A stretch of 64,000 nucleotides of DNA from CAVXHQ01 sp963789535. Lineage in GTDB: Bacteria > Pseudomonadota > Alphaproteobacteria > Rhodobacterales > Rhodobacteraceae. Below the pieces are notes generated by a model. That model saw only the letters and a list, made by a program, of their open reading frames with translations, did not search any database and was not told the DNA's origin. This document shows, in pieces, positions 18,065-27,383 of the stretch. Positions within the stretch are counted from its first letter, which is position 1. Each line of letters begins with the position of its first letter. The DNA is taken from assembly GCA_963789535.1 (NCBI GenBank), contig CAWBKU010000005.1, forward strand, positions 682,001 to 746,000, in the 5' to 3' direction. Position numbers and translations under genes: made by a program.

Positions 18065-18086
18065 GGATGGGCATTGTTGCCCATCC
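18065..18086. terminator. Hairpin between convergent genes
   Basis: Perfect 9-bp stem (ggatgggca / tgcccatcc) with a TTGT loop between the convergent L,D-transpeptidase and peroxiredoxin genes. No T-run is present, so termination is plausible but not certain. Confidence 0.5.
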
Positions 18087-18094
18087 ATCGCCCG

Positions 18095-18748
18095 TCACGA
18101 CGGCAGCTTGGCCTTGCGCAGATAGGGCAGGACCGTGTCGAAGGCGCCGAATTTCGCCTTGGCATCCTCGTTCGAGACGGTCGCGGGGATGATGACGTCC
18201 TGCCCGACCTCCCAGTTGGCGGGGGTCGCGACGCCGTGTTTCGCCGCTGTCTGCAACCCGTCGAGTGCGCGCAGCACCTCGGCGAAGTTGCGGCCGACGT
18301 TCATCGGATAGGTCATCGACAGCTTCAGCTTCTTGTCCGGGCCGACGATGAACACCGCGCGCACGGTCGCGGTATCGTTCGGGGTGCGGCCATCGGGCAG
18401 ATAGGCCTCGGCGGGCAGCATGTCGAAGGCCTTGGACAGGGTCAGATCCATGTCCGCGACGATCGGGAACCCGGCGACCGCACCCGAGGCGGTCTCGATG
18501 TCCTTCTTCCACTTCTTGTGATCCTCGACCCCGTCGACGGAGATGCCCATCACCTTGGTGCCGCGGCTCGCCCATTCGTCGGCCAGTTGCGCGACGGCGC
18601 CGAATTCGGTGGTGCAGACCGGCGTGAAATCCTTGGGATGCGAGAACAGGATCGCCCACCCGTCGCCGACGAATTCATGCAGCGAGGTCTTGCCCTGATC
18701 GGTCTCGACGGTGAGGTCGGGGATCGTGTCATTGATGCGAAGGCCCAT
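18095..18748 (-). CDS. 1-Cys peroxiredoxin (Prx6 type)
   Basis: The 217-residue cytoplasmic thiol peroxidase reduces hydrogen and organic peroxides. The motif FTPVCTTE places the peroxidatic Cys45, and no other cysteine is present, so it is a 1-Cys enzyme needing an external thiol. The long C-terminal domain (TYPMNVGRNFAEVLRALD onward) is that of the Prx6/AhpC-TSA C-terminal family. ATG 18748 follows GGAG. It is divergently arranged from a ring-cleaving dioxygenase-like gene, with 203 bases between them for promoters. Confidence 0.93.
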   Translation of the reverse strand: MGLRINDTIPDLTVETDQGKTSLHEFVGDGWAILFSHPKDFTPVCTTEFGAVAQLADEWASRGTKVMGISVDGVEDHKKWKKDIETASGAVAGFPIVADMDLTLSKAFDMLPAEAYLPDGRTPNDTATVRAVFIVGPDKKLKLSMTYPMNVGRNFAEVLRALDGLQTAAKHGVATPANWEVGQDVIIPATVSNEDAKAKFGAFDTVLPYLRKAKLPS

Positions 18749-18951
18749 GCGAGTGCTCCTTTTGGGGTCGACGTGGGTGACGGTCCTGGCGGCGCCGACA
18801 CAAGCCACAGATGCGCCGCCCGGGGTCGATTTTCAAGCGGCACCGCGGTTCATGTGCGCAGACTGACAGGTGACATGCGATGGCGCGTGTTTCTGCGCGC
18901 TGGAGTCGGGACTACCTTCTGGGGGAGATCCTTGAGCGAACGGAGACTGCC

Positions 18952-19872
18952 ATGCTGACCCAGATCACCGGACTGCACCATGTTACAACACTCGCGGCCT
19001 CGGCCCTTGGGACAGACCGCTTCATGACGCAGGTGCTTGGCCTGCGGCGGGTGAAGAAGACCGTGAACTTCGACGCGCCCGAGGTCTATCACCTTTACTA
19101 CGGCAACGGCGCCGGCGCGCCCGGCACGGTGATGACCTATTTCCCGTTCCCCGATTCGGCGCCCGGCACGGCGGGGACGGGCGAGGTGGGCATGACCGCC
19201 TATGCGGTGCCCGTCGGCAGCCTGCGCTTCTGGGCCGACCGGCTGGCGAACGCCGGGTTCGACGTTACTCCTTTCGAGAGGTTCGGAGAAAGCGGTCTGA
19301 CCTTTGCGGGCGGCGCCGGGGACGCTCTGGCGCTGATCGAATGTGCCGACGACCGTGCGCCCTCGACCGGGACGGTGTCCGCCGATGTGGCGGTGCGCGG
19401 GTTCCATTCGGTGACGCTGCGCCTGCACGATACCGGCGCCACCGCAGAACTGCTTGCCTTCATGGGCTATGGCAGTGCGTCCCGCGAAGGTGCGGTGACA
19501 CGTCTGACCACCGGACCCGGCGCGCCCGGGCAGGTCATCTGTCTCGAAGACGCGCCGGACACGGCCCGTGCCCGTCCGGGGGCCGGATCGGTGCACCACG
19601 TGGCCTTTTCGGTGCCCAACCTCGCGCGACAGATCGAGGTGCGCGAGGCGCTGTTGGCAGAGGGGTGGAAGGTAACGCCCTCGATCGACCGCGACTATTT
19701 CCATGCGATCTATTTCCGCTCGCCCGGCGGCGTGCTGTTCGAGGTGGCGACGGACGCGCCCGGATTTGCCCGCGACGAGGCACCCGAAACTCTGGGGGAT
19801 GCGTTGAAACTGCCCGCGCAGCACGAGCATTTGCGAGCGGGTCTGGAGCGGTCGCTGGAGCCGCTGGCCTAG
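18952..19872 (+). CDS. VOC-family ring-cleaving dioxygenase (MhqO type)
   Basis: The 306-residue protein has two vicinal-oxygen-chelate modules. The N-terminal one begins GLHHVTTLA; the C-terminal one contains VHHVAFSVPN and IYFRSPGGVLFEVATD, supplying His and Glu ligands for a divalent metal. It resembles the MhqO/MhqE-type ring-cleaving dioxygenases linked to quinone and catechol detoxification; the substrate is inferred only from family. I start at ATG 18952; upstream in-frame starts add unconserved sequence. It is divergent from the peroxiredoxin, so a shared stress role is possible. Confidence 0.82.
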   Translation: MLTQITGLHHVTTLAASALGTDRFMTQVLGLRRVKKTVNFDAPEVYHLYYGNGAGAPGTVMTYFPFPDSAPGTAGTGEVGMTAYAVPVGSLRFWADRLANAGFDVTPFERFGESGLTFAGGAGDALALIECADDRAPSTGTVSADVAVRGFHSVTLRLHDTGATAELLAFMGYGSASREGAVTRLTTGPGAPGQVICLEDAPDTARARPGAGSVHHVAFSVPNLARQIEVREALLAEGWKVTPSIDRDYFHAIYFRSPGGVLFEVATDAPGFARDEAPETLGDALKLPAQHEHLRAGLERSLEPLA

Positions 19873-19875
19873 GGT

Positions 19876-20076
19876 TCAGAAATCGACGGCGATGCCCTTC
19901 TTCTCCCAGTCGCCATAGCGCACCGGTTCGGGCCCGGTCGGGCCGCCGTGTTCCTTCGGCAAGGCCACCGCCTGCGCGGCGGCGCGGCGGGCCTCGGCCT
20001 CGGCCAGCGCGCGTTGCGCGGCGGCGGGCAGGCTGTCGTCCGGCCATGCGTCCTTTGGCCTTGCGGTGTCTGGCAT
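19876..20076 (-). CDS. DUF1674 protein (SDHAF4-like)
   Basis: The 66-residue protein ends with the DUF1674 signature GGPTGPEPVRYGDWEKKG and VDF. Mitochondrial SDHAF4, an assembly factor that binds flavinylated SdhA, belongs to this family; the bacterial proteins are presumed to help succinate dehydrogenase assembly, but that is inference. The start is ATG 20076, 70 bases from divergent rsmB. Its 3' end is 3 bases from the dioxygenase stop. Confidence 0.85.
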   Translation of the reverse strand: MPDTARPKDAWPDDSLPAAAQRALAEAEARRAAAQAVALPKEHGGPTGPEPVRYGDWEKKGIAVDF

Positions 20077-20146
20077 CGGGCGCGCTCCTTGTTTCCGGCC
20101 TCGGCACTGATATAGGCGCCGGGGATGCGGGATCAAAGAGGGCGGC

Positions 20147-21421
20147 ATGGCAGGGCAGGCGGATCAGGGCGGGATCGTCGCCCGGCGGGCGGCGCTGCGG
20201 CTGCTGAACGGGGTGACGGGAGAGGGGCAGCTTTTGCCCGAACTCCTCGGCGCCGGAGTCCTCGACGCCCTTGGCCCCGAGGACCGGGCACGGGCGCAGC
20301 GGCTGACCCTTCAGGTGTTGCGCGGCCTGCCGACGGCGGACCGTATCCTCAAGCCCTACTTGCAGAAGTCGCCCCCCCTCGCGGTGCGCAATGCGTTGCG
20401 GCTGGGGGTGGTCGAGATGGCGCAGGGGGCCGCTGCCCACGGCGTCGTCAATGCGATGGTCACGATCGTCGGGCAGGGCAAGCGCACGGCGAGCTTTCGC
20501 GGTCTGATGAACGCGGTTCTGCGCAAGGCGGGCGAAGATGCGGCCGGCGCCTGGGCGACCGCGCCGGTGCCGAAGTTGCCGACCTGGCTGCGGGGTCCGC
20601 TGGTCGACGCCTGGGGGCGCGACATCGTTGCGCGGATCGAAACGGTGCAGGCCACGCTCCCGCCGCTCGATCTCACGGTCAAGGCGGATGCGTCGGGCTG
20701 GGCCACGCGGCTGGCGGGCACGCTCTTGCCGACGGGATCGGTGCGGCTGGCACAGGCCGGGCAGATTTCGACGCTGGAGGGGTTTGCGACGGGCGACTGG
20801 TGGGTGCAGGACGCCGCTGCGGCGCTGCCGGTCGGCATGCTGGGCGATGTGGCGGGCCGGCGCGTGCTCGACCTGTGCGCGGCGCCCGGCGGCAAGACGA
20901 TGCAACTGGCGGCACGGGGGGCGCAGGTCACGGCTGTGGATGACAACCCGGCGCGGATGGCGCGGGTGGCCGAGAATCTCGCACGCACCGGCCTCGGCGC
21001 CGAGATGGTGGTGGCCGATGCGTTGACCCTGACGGGCACCTGGGATGCGGTGCTGCTCGATGCGCCGTGTTCCGCGACGGGCACGATCCGGCGTCACCCC
21101 GATCTGCCGCAGGCCAAGGACGGCAGCGCGTTTGCTGCCCTGATCGCGCAGCAGGCGGCGATGCTGGATCATGCGCTGACCCTGCTGGCACCCGGCGGGC
21201 GGCTGGTGTTCTGCACCTGCTCGCTGTTGCCCGACGAGGGCGAGGTGCAACTGGCGGAGGCACTCGACCGGCATCCGGGGTTGGCGGCGGTGGACGTGCT
21301 GCCCGAGGGGGCGGATCCCGCATGGCGCGCCGAGGGCGGCGGACTGCGGTTGCGGCCCGATCTATGGGCGGACCGGGGCGGTATGGACGGGTTCTTCATG
21401 GCAGCGGTTTGCCGGGCATGA
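20147..21421 (+). CDS. rsmB: 16S rRNA (cytosine-967-C5)-methyltransferase
   Basis: The 424-residue protein combines an N-terminal NusB-like RNA-binding domain (about residues 1-130) with a C-terminal SAM-dependent RNA m5C methyltransferase. Motifs are LDLCAAPGGKT (SAM binding), LLDAPCSATGTIRRHPD with Cys308, and FCTCSL with the catalytic Cys358. Cys-Cys catalysis is typical of this family. It opens the forward run rsmB - heparinase - purH - lspA - DUF3035 - M16 - M16. RsmB is the best match, although other RsmB/F-type paralogues exist. Confidence 0.9.
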   Translation: MAGQADQGGIVARRAALRLLNGVTGEGQLLPELLGAGVLDALGPEDRARAQRLTLQVLRGLPTADRILKPYLQKSPPLAVRNALRLGVVEMAQGAAAHGVVNAMVTIVGQGKRTASFRGLMNAVLRKAGEDAAGAWATAPVPKLPTWLRGPLVDAWGRDIVARIETVQATLPPLDLTVKADASGWATRLAGTLLPTGSVRLAQAGQISTLEGFATGDWWVQDAAAALPVGMLGDVAGRRVLDLCAAPGGKTMQLAARGAQVTAVDDNPARMARVAENLARTGLGAEMVVADALTLTGTWDAVLLDAPCSATGTIRRHPDLPQAKDGSAFAALIAQQAAMLDHALTLLAPGGRLVFCTCSLLPDEGEVQLAEALDRHPGLAAVDVLPEGADPAWRAEGGGLRLRPDLWADRGGMDGFFMAAVCRA

Positions 21422-21565
21422 GGGCGCGCGCTGTCGCGGCGTGACAGATCCGTTCGGTCGCGCTAGGATGCCGTCCAGAAAAACAACGGTGCCAAAGGCA
21501 TCGCGAGAGAGGCAGCGGCACGTGGGACAGGCCCCCGGACAGATGGCCCGATCATCGGGGCGCAG

Positions 21566-23284
21566 ATGCTGACGCGCCTTTTGGCGCGCCGCGCCCGCCT
21601 GCTCGACCGGGTGCACGCAGCGCTGGCCGGGCGCGCCCCTGTCGCGACGGCCTTCGTGTCGGCGCCCGAGCCGCGGTCGATGGGCCTGTTCGCGCGCGGA
21701 CGACAGATCATCGCGGGCAACTTTCTGTTCTCAGGGCATTTGATCGAGGCTCCGGACCGCTCGATCTGGGACATCGCGCCGCCACGGGCCGATGCCGTTC
21801 TGGCCGAGATGCACGGCTGCGGCTGGCTCGACGATCTGGCTGCGGTCGGCGATGCGCGGGCGCGGGCGCGGGCGCAGGACTGGGTCTGGGACTGGATCGC
21901 GCGCCACGACAACGGCAGCGGACCGGGCTGGACGCCGGACCTGACGGGACGGCGGCTGATCCGCTGGATCAACCATGGCATCCTGCTGTTGCGCGGACGC
22001 GACCGGGCGCAGAGCGATGCGTTCTTTCATTCGCTGTCGGCGCAAACCACCTTCCTGTCGCGCCGATGGCGCACCGCGCGGCGCGGTCTGCCCCGGTTCG
22101 AGGCGCTGACCGGCCTCGTCTATGCGGGCCTGTCGCTCGAGGGGATGCAGGCGCTCGTCGCCTCGGCGGTGGCGGCGCTGGCCGACGATTGCGAGACCGA
22201 GATCGACCGGGGCGGCGGTATAATCACCCGCAACCCCGAGGAATTGCTGGAGATATTCACGCTCCTGACCTGGGCGTCAGAGGCCCTGGCCGAGACGGGC
22301 GTGGCCCGGCCGGAACCGATCGGCGCCGCGATGGAGCGGATCGCCCCGGTGCTGCGCGCCCTGCGCCACAGCGACGGGGCGCTGGCGCGGTTCCACGGCG
22401 GCGGGCGCGGGACCGAGGGACGGCTCGAGACGGCGCTGGCCTCGGCGGGGGTGAAACCGGCGCGCATGGGCGGCCTGCACATGGGGTTCGCGCGGCTTAC
22501 GGCGGGACGCACCTCGGTCGTGGTCGATGCGGCCCTGCCGCCGATGGGCGCTGCGGGTGGCGAGGGCCACGCCTCGACGCTCGCGTTCGAGCTGACCTCG
22601 GGGCGGCGCCCCCTCGTGGTGAACTGCGGCTCGGGCCGCATCTTCGGGGCCGACTGGCGCCGCGCGGGCCGCGCCACGGCGAGCCATTCGACGCTGGCGT
22701 TGACCGGCTACTCCTCGTCGCGCCTCGACGATGCCGACCGGCTGGTCGACGGCCCGCGCGAGGCGCTGTGCGAGGTGCACGACCTCGGTGACGGCACCCG
22801 TCTCGAGATTGCGCACGACGGCTATCGCGCGGGCCACGGGCTCACCCACGCGCGCACCCTCGATCTCACGCTAGACGGACGGGGGATGGCAGGCGAGGAT
22901 TTGCTCACCACGCTGGATGACGACGACGAGAGGCGGTTCGACCGGGCGCTCGACGCCGAGAACCTGCAAGGCATCGGTTTCGCCGTGCGGTTCCATCTGC
23001 ACCCCGAGGTCGATGCAGTGGTCGACCTCGGCGGGGCGGCGGTCTCGATGGCGCTCAAGAGTGGCGAGGTCTGGATATTCCGCGCCGATCAGGCCGCCGG
23101 GATGACGCTCGAGCCGTCGGTCTATCTCGAATCCGGTCGGTTGCGGCCGCGCGCCTCCAAACAGGTGGTTTTATCCGGGCGCGCGATGTCCTATGCGACG
23201 CGCGTGCGCTGGTCGTTGACCAAGGCGCAGGACACGCCGAACGCGCTGCGCGACCTTGCCGCGGGCGCGGATGGCGACGACTGA
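21566..23284 (+). CDS. Heparinase II/III family protein
   Basis: The 572-residue protein has an alpha-helical N-terminal half with Trp- and Arg-rich segments (WDWIARHDNG, GRRLIRWINHG) and a C-terminal heparinase II/III-like beta-domain (RPLVVNCGSGR, GRATASHSTLAL). These proteins are polysaccharide lyase-like; the bacterial substrate is unknown. No obvious signal peptide is present. It follows rsmB by 144 bases and lies 10 bases before purH, the usual order in Rhodobacteraceae as I know it. Confidence 0.85.
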   Translation: MLTRLLARRARLLDRVHAALAGRAPVATAFVSAPEPRSMGLFARGRQIIAGNFLFSGHLIEAPDRSIWDIAPPRADAVLAEMHGCGWLDDLAAVGDARARARAQDWVWDWIARHDNGSGPGWTPDLTGRRLIRWINHGILLLRGRDRAQSDAFFHSLSAQTTFLSRRWRTARRGLPRFEALTGLVYAGLSLEGMQALVASAVAALADDCETEIDRGGGIITRNPEELLEIFTLLTWASEALAETGVARPEPIGAAMERIAPVLRALRHSDGALARFHGGGRGTEGRLETALASAGVKPARMGGLHMGFARLTAGRTSVVVDAALPPMGAAGGEGHASTLAFELTSGRRPLVVNCGSGRIFGADWRRAGRATASHSTLALTGYSSSRLDDADRLVDGPREALCEVHDLGDGTRLEIAHDGYRAGHGLTHARTLDLTLDGRGMAGEDLLTTLDDDDERRFDRALDAENLQGIGFAVRFHLHPEVDAVVDLGGAAVSMALKSGEVWIFRADQAAGMTLEPSVYLESGRLRPRASKQVVLSGRAMSYATRVRWSLTKAQDTPNALRDLAAGADGDD

Positions 23285-23294
23285 AGGAGCGTCC

Positions 23295-24890
23295 GTGGCC
23301 CCCGACCAGAACCGCGATCTGATCCCCCTCCGCAAGGCGCTGCTGTCGGTCTCGGACAAGACCGGGCTGCTGGATCTGGCCCGCGCGCTGGCGGCGCGGG
23401 GCGTGGAACTCCTGTCGACCGGCGGCACGGCGGCGGCGTTGCGCGAGGCGGGGCTGGCGGTGCGCGACGTGGCCGAGGTGACGGGGTTCCCCGAGATGAT
23501 GGACGGGCGCGTCAAGACGCTGCACCCGGCGGTGCACGGCGGCATCCTCGCCGTGCGCGATGACGCCGACCATGTGGCAGCACTGGCCGAACACGGGATC
23601 GGGGCGATCGACCTTGTGGTGGTGAACCTCTATCCGTTCGAGGCGACCGTGGCGCGCGGTGCGGATGATGCCGAAACCATCGAGAACATCGACATCGGCG
23701 GCCCGGCGATGATCCGCTCTGCGGCCAAGAACCACCGGTTCGTGAGCGTCGTGGTGGATGTCAAGGATTACGGGGCGCTGATCGCCGAACTGGATATGCA
23801 CGACGGCCGGACAACGCCCGCGTTGCGACAGCGCCTCGCGCAGACCGCCTTTGGGCGGACGGCGGCCTACGATGCCGCGGTGTCGGGCTGGATGGCGGGT
23901 GCGGCGGGGATCGCGGCGCCGCGCCGGGTCACGGTGGCGGGCACGCTGCGGCAGGAATTGCGATATGGCGAGAACCCGCATCAGCGCGCGGCGTTCTACA
24001 CGGACGGCGGCACCCGGCCCGGCATCGCCACGGCGCGGCAGGTGCAGGGCAAGGAACTGAGCTGGAACAACATCAACGACACCGACGCCGCGTTCGAGCT
24101 GGTGGCGGAATTCGGCGAGGCGGACCCTGCCTGCGTGATCGTCAAGCACGCCAACCCCTGCGGGGTCGCAACCGGTGCCACCATGGCCGAGGCCTATGCG
24201 CGCGCCTTCGACTGCGACCGGACCTCGGCGTTCGGGGGGATCGTCGCCCTGAACCGGGCGCTGGACGCAGGCACGGCAGAGGCGATTTCAGGGATATTCA
24301 CCGAAGTCATCATCGCCCCCGGCGCGGATGACGCGGCTCTCGCTGTGCTCGCGCGCAAGCCGAACCTGCGGCTGCTGCTGACCGAAGGACTGCCCGATGT
24401 GAGGCAACCCGCGCACTCGGTGCGGCAGGTGGCGGGGGGGCTGTTGATGCAGGACCGCGACGTGGGACGGCTGGGCGACCTGACGGTCGTCACGCAGGTG
24501 CAGCCGACGCAAGCGCAACTGGCCGACCTGCGGTTCGCCTGGACGGTCGCCAAGCACGTGAAGTCCAACGCCATAGTCTATGCGAAGGGGGGCGCCACCG
24601 TCGGCATCGGCGCGGGCCAGATGAGCCGCGTCGACAGCACACGGATCGCGGCGCGCAAGGCCCGCGACATGGCCGAGGCGCTGGGCCTCGATGCGCCTCC
24701 GACGCAGGGGTCCGTCGTCGCCTCGGACGCCTTCTTTCCCTTCGCCGACGGCCTGATCGCCGCCGCCGAGGCAGGGGCTGTCGCCATCATCCAGCCCGGC
24801 GGCTCGATGCGCGACGCCGAGGTGATCGCCGCCGCCGACGCGCGTGGACTGGCGATGGTGTTCACCGCCCTGCGCCATTTCCGGCACTGA
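23295..24890 (+). CDS. purH: Bifunctional AICAR formyltransferase / IMP cyclohydrolase
   Basis: The 531-residue enzyme performs the last two steps of IMP synthesis. The N-terminal cyclohydrolase (MGS-like) domain has KALLSVSDKTGL, LLSTGGTAAAL and GRVKTLHPAVHGG; the C-terminal formyltransferase has RYGENPHQRAAFY, IVKHANPCGVATG and SDAFFPFADG. I use GTG 23295, which follows GGAG; ATG 23271 lies inside the previous gene. It is tightly placed between the heparinase gene and lspA (3-base gap). Confidence 0.97.
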   Translation: MAPDQNRDLIPLRKALLSVSDKTGLLDLARALAARGVELLSTGGTAAALREAGLAVRDVAEVTGFPEMMDGRVKTLHPAVHGGILAVRDDADHVAALAEHGIGAIDLVVVNLYPFEATVARGADDAETIENIDIGGPAMIRSAAKNHRFVSVVVDVKDYGALIAELDMHDGRTTPALRQRLAQTAFGRTAAYDAAVSGWMAGAAGIAAPRRVTVAGTLRQELRYGENPHQRAAFYTDGGTRPGIATARQVQGKELSWNNINDTDAAFELVAEFGEADPACVIVKHANPCGVATGATMAEAYARAFDCDRTSAFGGIVALNRALDAGTAEAISGIFTEVIIAPGADDAALAVLARKPNLRLLLTEGLPDVRQPAHSVRQVAGGLLMQDRDVGRLGDLTVVTQVQPTQAQLADLRFAWTVAKHVKSNAIVYAKGGATVGIGAGQMSRVDSTRIAARKARDMAEALGLDAPPTQGSVVASDAFFPFADGLIAAAEAGAVAIIQPGGSMRDAEVIAAADARGLAMVFTALRHFRH

Positions 24891-24893
24891 CCG

Positions 24894-25376
24894 ATGCGGC
24901 GGACCTTCCTCGTGGCGGCACTGATCCTGATCCTCGATCAGGCGAGCAAATGGCTCGTGGTGCAGCGCCTCGGCCTGGCGCAGCGGGGCGAGATCGACGT
25001 CTGGCCCCCCTATCTCACCTTTCGGATGGCGTGGAACCGGGGCGTCAACTTCGGCCTCTTCGCCGATTTCGACATGCGCTGGGTGCTGATTGCCGTGGCC
25101 TTTGCGATCACGGGCCTCGTGCTGCACTGGATGCGGCGCGAGACCGGGCGGTGGGCGCAGATTTCCGCGGGCCTGCTCGTCGGGGGGGCAATGGGCAACG
25201 TGATCGACAGGTTCGTCTATGGCGCGGTCGCCGATTTCCTCAACATGTCGTGTTGCGGCATCCACAACCCCTATGCGTTCAACGTGGCCGACATCTCGAT
25301 CTTTGCGGGTGCGCTGGGCCTCGTTCTCTTTTCCGGCGACGGCAAGGGTGCGGCGCCGCGCGCCAAGAAGAGGTGA
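24894..25376 (+). CDS. lspA: Lipoprotein signal peptidase (signal peptidase II)
   Basis: The 160-residue inner-membrane aspartic protease removes signal peptides from diacylglyceryl-modified prolipoproteins. It has four transmembrane helices; the catalytic pair is Asp105 in GNVIDRF and Asp133 in FNVADI. The conserved LDQASKW and WNRGVNFGLF segments are present. It sits directly after purH and before a lipoprotein gene whose product it would process. Confidence 0.96.
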   Translation: MRRTFLVAALILILDQASKWLVVQRLGLAQRGEIDVWPPYLTFRMAWNRGVNFGLFADFDMRWVLIAVAFAITGLVLHWMRRETGRWAQISAGLLVGGAMGNVIDRFVYGAVADFLNMSCCGIHNPYAFNVADISIFAGALGLVLFSGDGKGAAPRAKKR

Positions 25377-25446
25377 CGGCGCCGATTGGCTGCGGTAGGG
25401 TGCCGCGCAACGGCCTGCAAAGGGCGGCAATGACGGGACGGCGGAC

Positions 25447-25941
25447 ATGCGCGGCGTGATACTGGCACTGGCGGGAACGATGGTCCTTGCGTCCTGCGGC
25501 GGCGAGACCGGGCTGCGCCGGTTTCAGGGAACCGGCGGTCCGGACGAGTTCTCGGTCCAGCCGTCGCGGCCGCTCGAGGTGCCCGCGGTCCTTGACCTGC
25601 CGCCACCGGGGGGCAGCAACCGTGCCGACGTGGACCCGGCGGGCGATGCGATAGCCCTCCTCGGGGGCAGTCCGGCGGCGGCCTTTGCGGGCGGCGTGCC
25701 GGCCAGCGACGCGGCGCTTGTGGCGCAGGCGTCCCGCAACGGCACCGACCCCGCGATCCGCGCGACGCTGGCCGCAGAGGACGCGGCCTATCGCGGGTCG
25801 GGCGGGATCGGCGGGTTGTTCAACCTCTTCGGTCGGGACCGCTATTTTCAGGCATATGCCGGGCAGGCCCTCGACGCCTATGCCGAACTCGCGCGGTTCC
25901 GGGCGCTGGGCATCGCCGTGCCCTCGGCGCCGCCGCAGTAG
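25447..25941 (+). CDS. DUF3035 lipoprotein
   Basis: The 164-residue protein has a lipoprotein signal peptide with lipobox LASC (MRGVILALAGTMVLASCGG). After it comes the DUF3035 region with PDEFSVQPSRPLEVP and DLPPPGGSNRAD, then an Ala-rich helical tail. The function is unknown. The family is typical of alphaproteobacteria and occurs beside lspA and paired M16 peptidases, suggesting an envelope role. 70 bases separate it from lspA. Confidence 0.88.
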   Translation: MRGVILALAGTMVLASCGGETGLRRFQGTGGPDEFSVQPSRPLEVPAVLDLPPPGGSNRADVDPAGDAIALLGGSPAAAFAGGVPASDAALVAQASRNGTDPAIRATLAAEDAAYRGSGGIGGLFNLFGRDRYFQAYAGQALDAYAELARFRALGIAVPSAPPQ

Positions 25942-26051
25942 CCGGACTTCTCCGCCGCCGATCACGCCTGCGTGGAATGGCTTGCGCCGCCGTGCGGGCA
26001 GTCTAGGTTGACCGCCAATGCGGCGCTGCCGCGCCTGACCCGGAGTGCCCC

Positions 26052-27383
26052 TTGCGTTTTCCCATTGCCGCGACCGTTCTGGCCGCCTCGCTCGCGACGG
26101 CTGCCAGCGCGCAGGAAGTGACGTCCTACACCCTCGACAACGGTCTCGAGGTCGTGGTGATCGAGGATCACCGCGCCCCCGTCGTCGTGCAGATGCTGTG
26201 GTACAAGGCCGGATCGGCGGACGAGCCGGTGGGGTCGTCCGGGGCCGCGCACTTCCTCGAACACCTGCTCTTCAAAGGCACCGAGGCGTTTCCCGAAGGA
26301 GAGTTCGGCGACTTCGTGGCGTCGATCGGCGGCGACGAGAACGCCTTTACCAGCTACGATTATACCGCCTACTTCCAACGGGTTGCCGCCGACCGCCTTG
26401 CCGACATGATGATGTTCGAGGCGGACCGGATGAACAACCTCGTCGCCAGCGATGCCGATATCGCGACCGAACGGCAGGTCGTCATCGAAGAGCGCAACCA
26501 GCGCACCGAGAACAATCCGAATGCGCTGGCGCGCGAGCAGATGGCAGCCTCGCAATACCTCAACCACCGCTATGGCCTGCCGGTCATCGGCTGGATGCAC
26601 GAGATGGAGACGCTGGGCGCGGACGACATCCGCAGCTTCTACGACCGCTATTATGCGCCCAACAACGCCGTGCTCGTCGTCGCGGGCGACGTGCTGCCCG
26701 CCGACGTTCTGGCGCTGGCGCAGGAATATTATGGCCCGCTGCCGCGCGAGGACGTGCCCGAGCGGGTTCGCTCGACAGAGCCGCCGCAGCGCGCCGCGCG
26801 CCGTCTGATCTATGACGATCCGCGCGTCAGTCAGGCCTATGTCGCGCGCAGCTACCTCGCGCCCGAGCGTGATCCCGGCAGTCAGCAAGAGGCGGCGGCG
26901 CTGCTCTACCTCGCCGAACTGCTGGGCGGATCGTCGTTCACCTCGCTGTTTGCCGAAAAGCTGACGTTCGAACAGGACATCGCCCTGTTTTCAGGGGCGG
27001 GCTATGACGGCGCCTCGCTCGACGCGACGACGTTCTCGCTCTCGATCGCGCCGGTCGAGGGGGTGACGCTGTCGGAGGCCGAGGCGGCGATGGATGCCGT
27101 CGTGGCCGAGTTCCTGGAGACCGGGGCGGACGCCGAACAGATGGACCGGATCCGCACGCAACTCGTCGCGGGCGAGATCTACGCGCGCGATAACGTCGAG
27201 GCGGTGGCGAACCGCTACGGCGCGCTCCTCGCGCAGGGCCTGAGCGTCGACGACATTCAGGCATGGCCGGACATCCTTCAGGCCGTCACCGCCGAGGACG
27301 TGAACGCAGCCGCCGCGCGGGTGTTCGACCTCGACAACTCCGTGACGATGTGGGTCGTCGCCGATCTGGAGGATGCGCAATGA
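26052..27383 (+). CDS. M16 zinc metallopeptidase, active subunit
   Basis: The 443-residue exported protein has a signal peptide (MRFPIAATVLAASLATAASA). The inverted zinc-binding motif is intact: HFLEH with His67, Glu70 (base) and His71, and the third ligand Glu147 in VIEERNQ, 76 residues on. It resembles the pitrilysin/insulinase peptidases of the periplasm. The start is TTG 26052 after GGAG. It overlaps the next M16 gene by 4 bases (ATGA), so the two are translationally coupled and probably make a heterodimer. Confidence 0.93.
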   Translation: MRFPIAATVLAASLATAASAQEVTSYTLDNGLEVVVIEDHRAPVVVQMLWYKAGSADEPVGSSGAAHFLEHLLFKGTEAFPEGEFGDFVASIGGDENAFTSYDYTAYFQRVAADRLADMMMFEADRMNNLVASDADIATERQVVIEERNQRTENNPNALAREQMAASQYLNHRYGLPVIGWMHEMETLGADDIRSFYDRYYAPNNAVLVVAGDVLPADVLALAQEYYGPLPREDVPERVRSTEPPQRAARRLIYDDPRVSQAYVARSYLAPERDPGSQQEAAALLYLAELLGGSSFTSLFAEKLTFEQDIALFSGAGYDGASLDATTFSLSIAPVEGVTLSEAEAAMDAVVAEFLETGADAEQMDRIRTQLVAGEIYARDNVEAVANRYGALLAQGLSVDDIQAWPDILQAVTAEDVNAAAARVFDLDNSVTMWVVADLEDAQ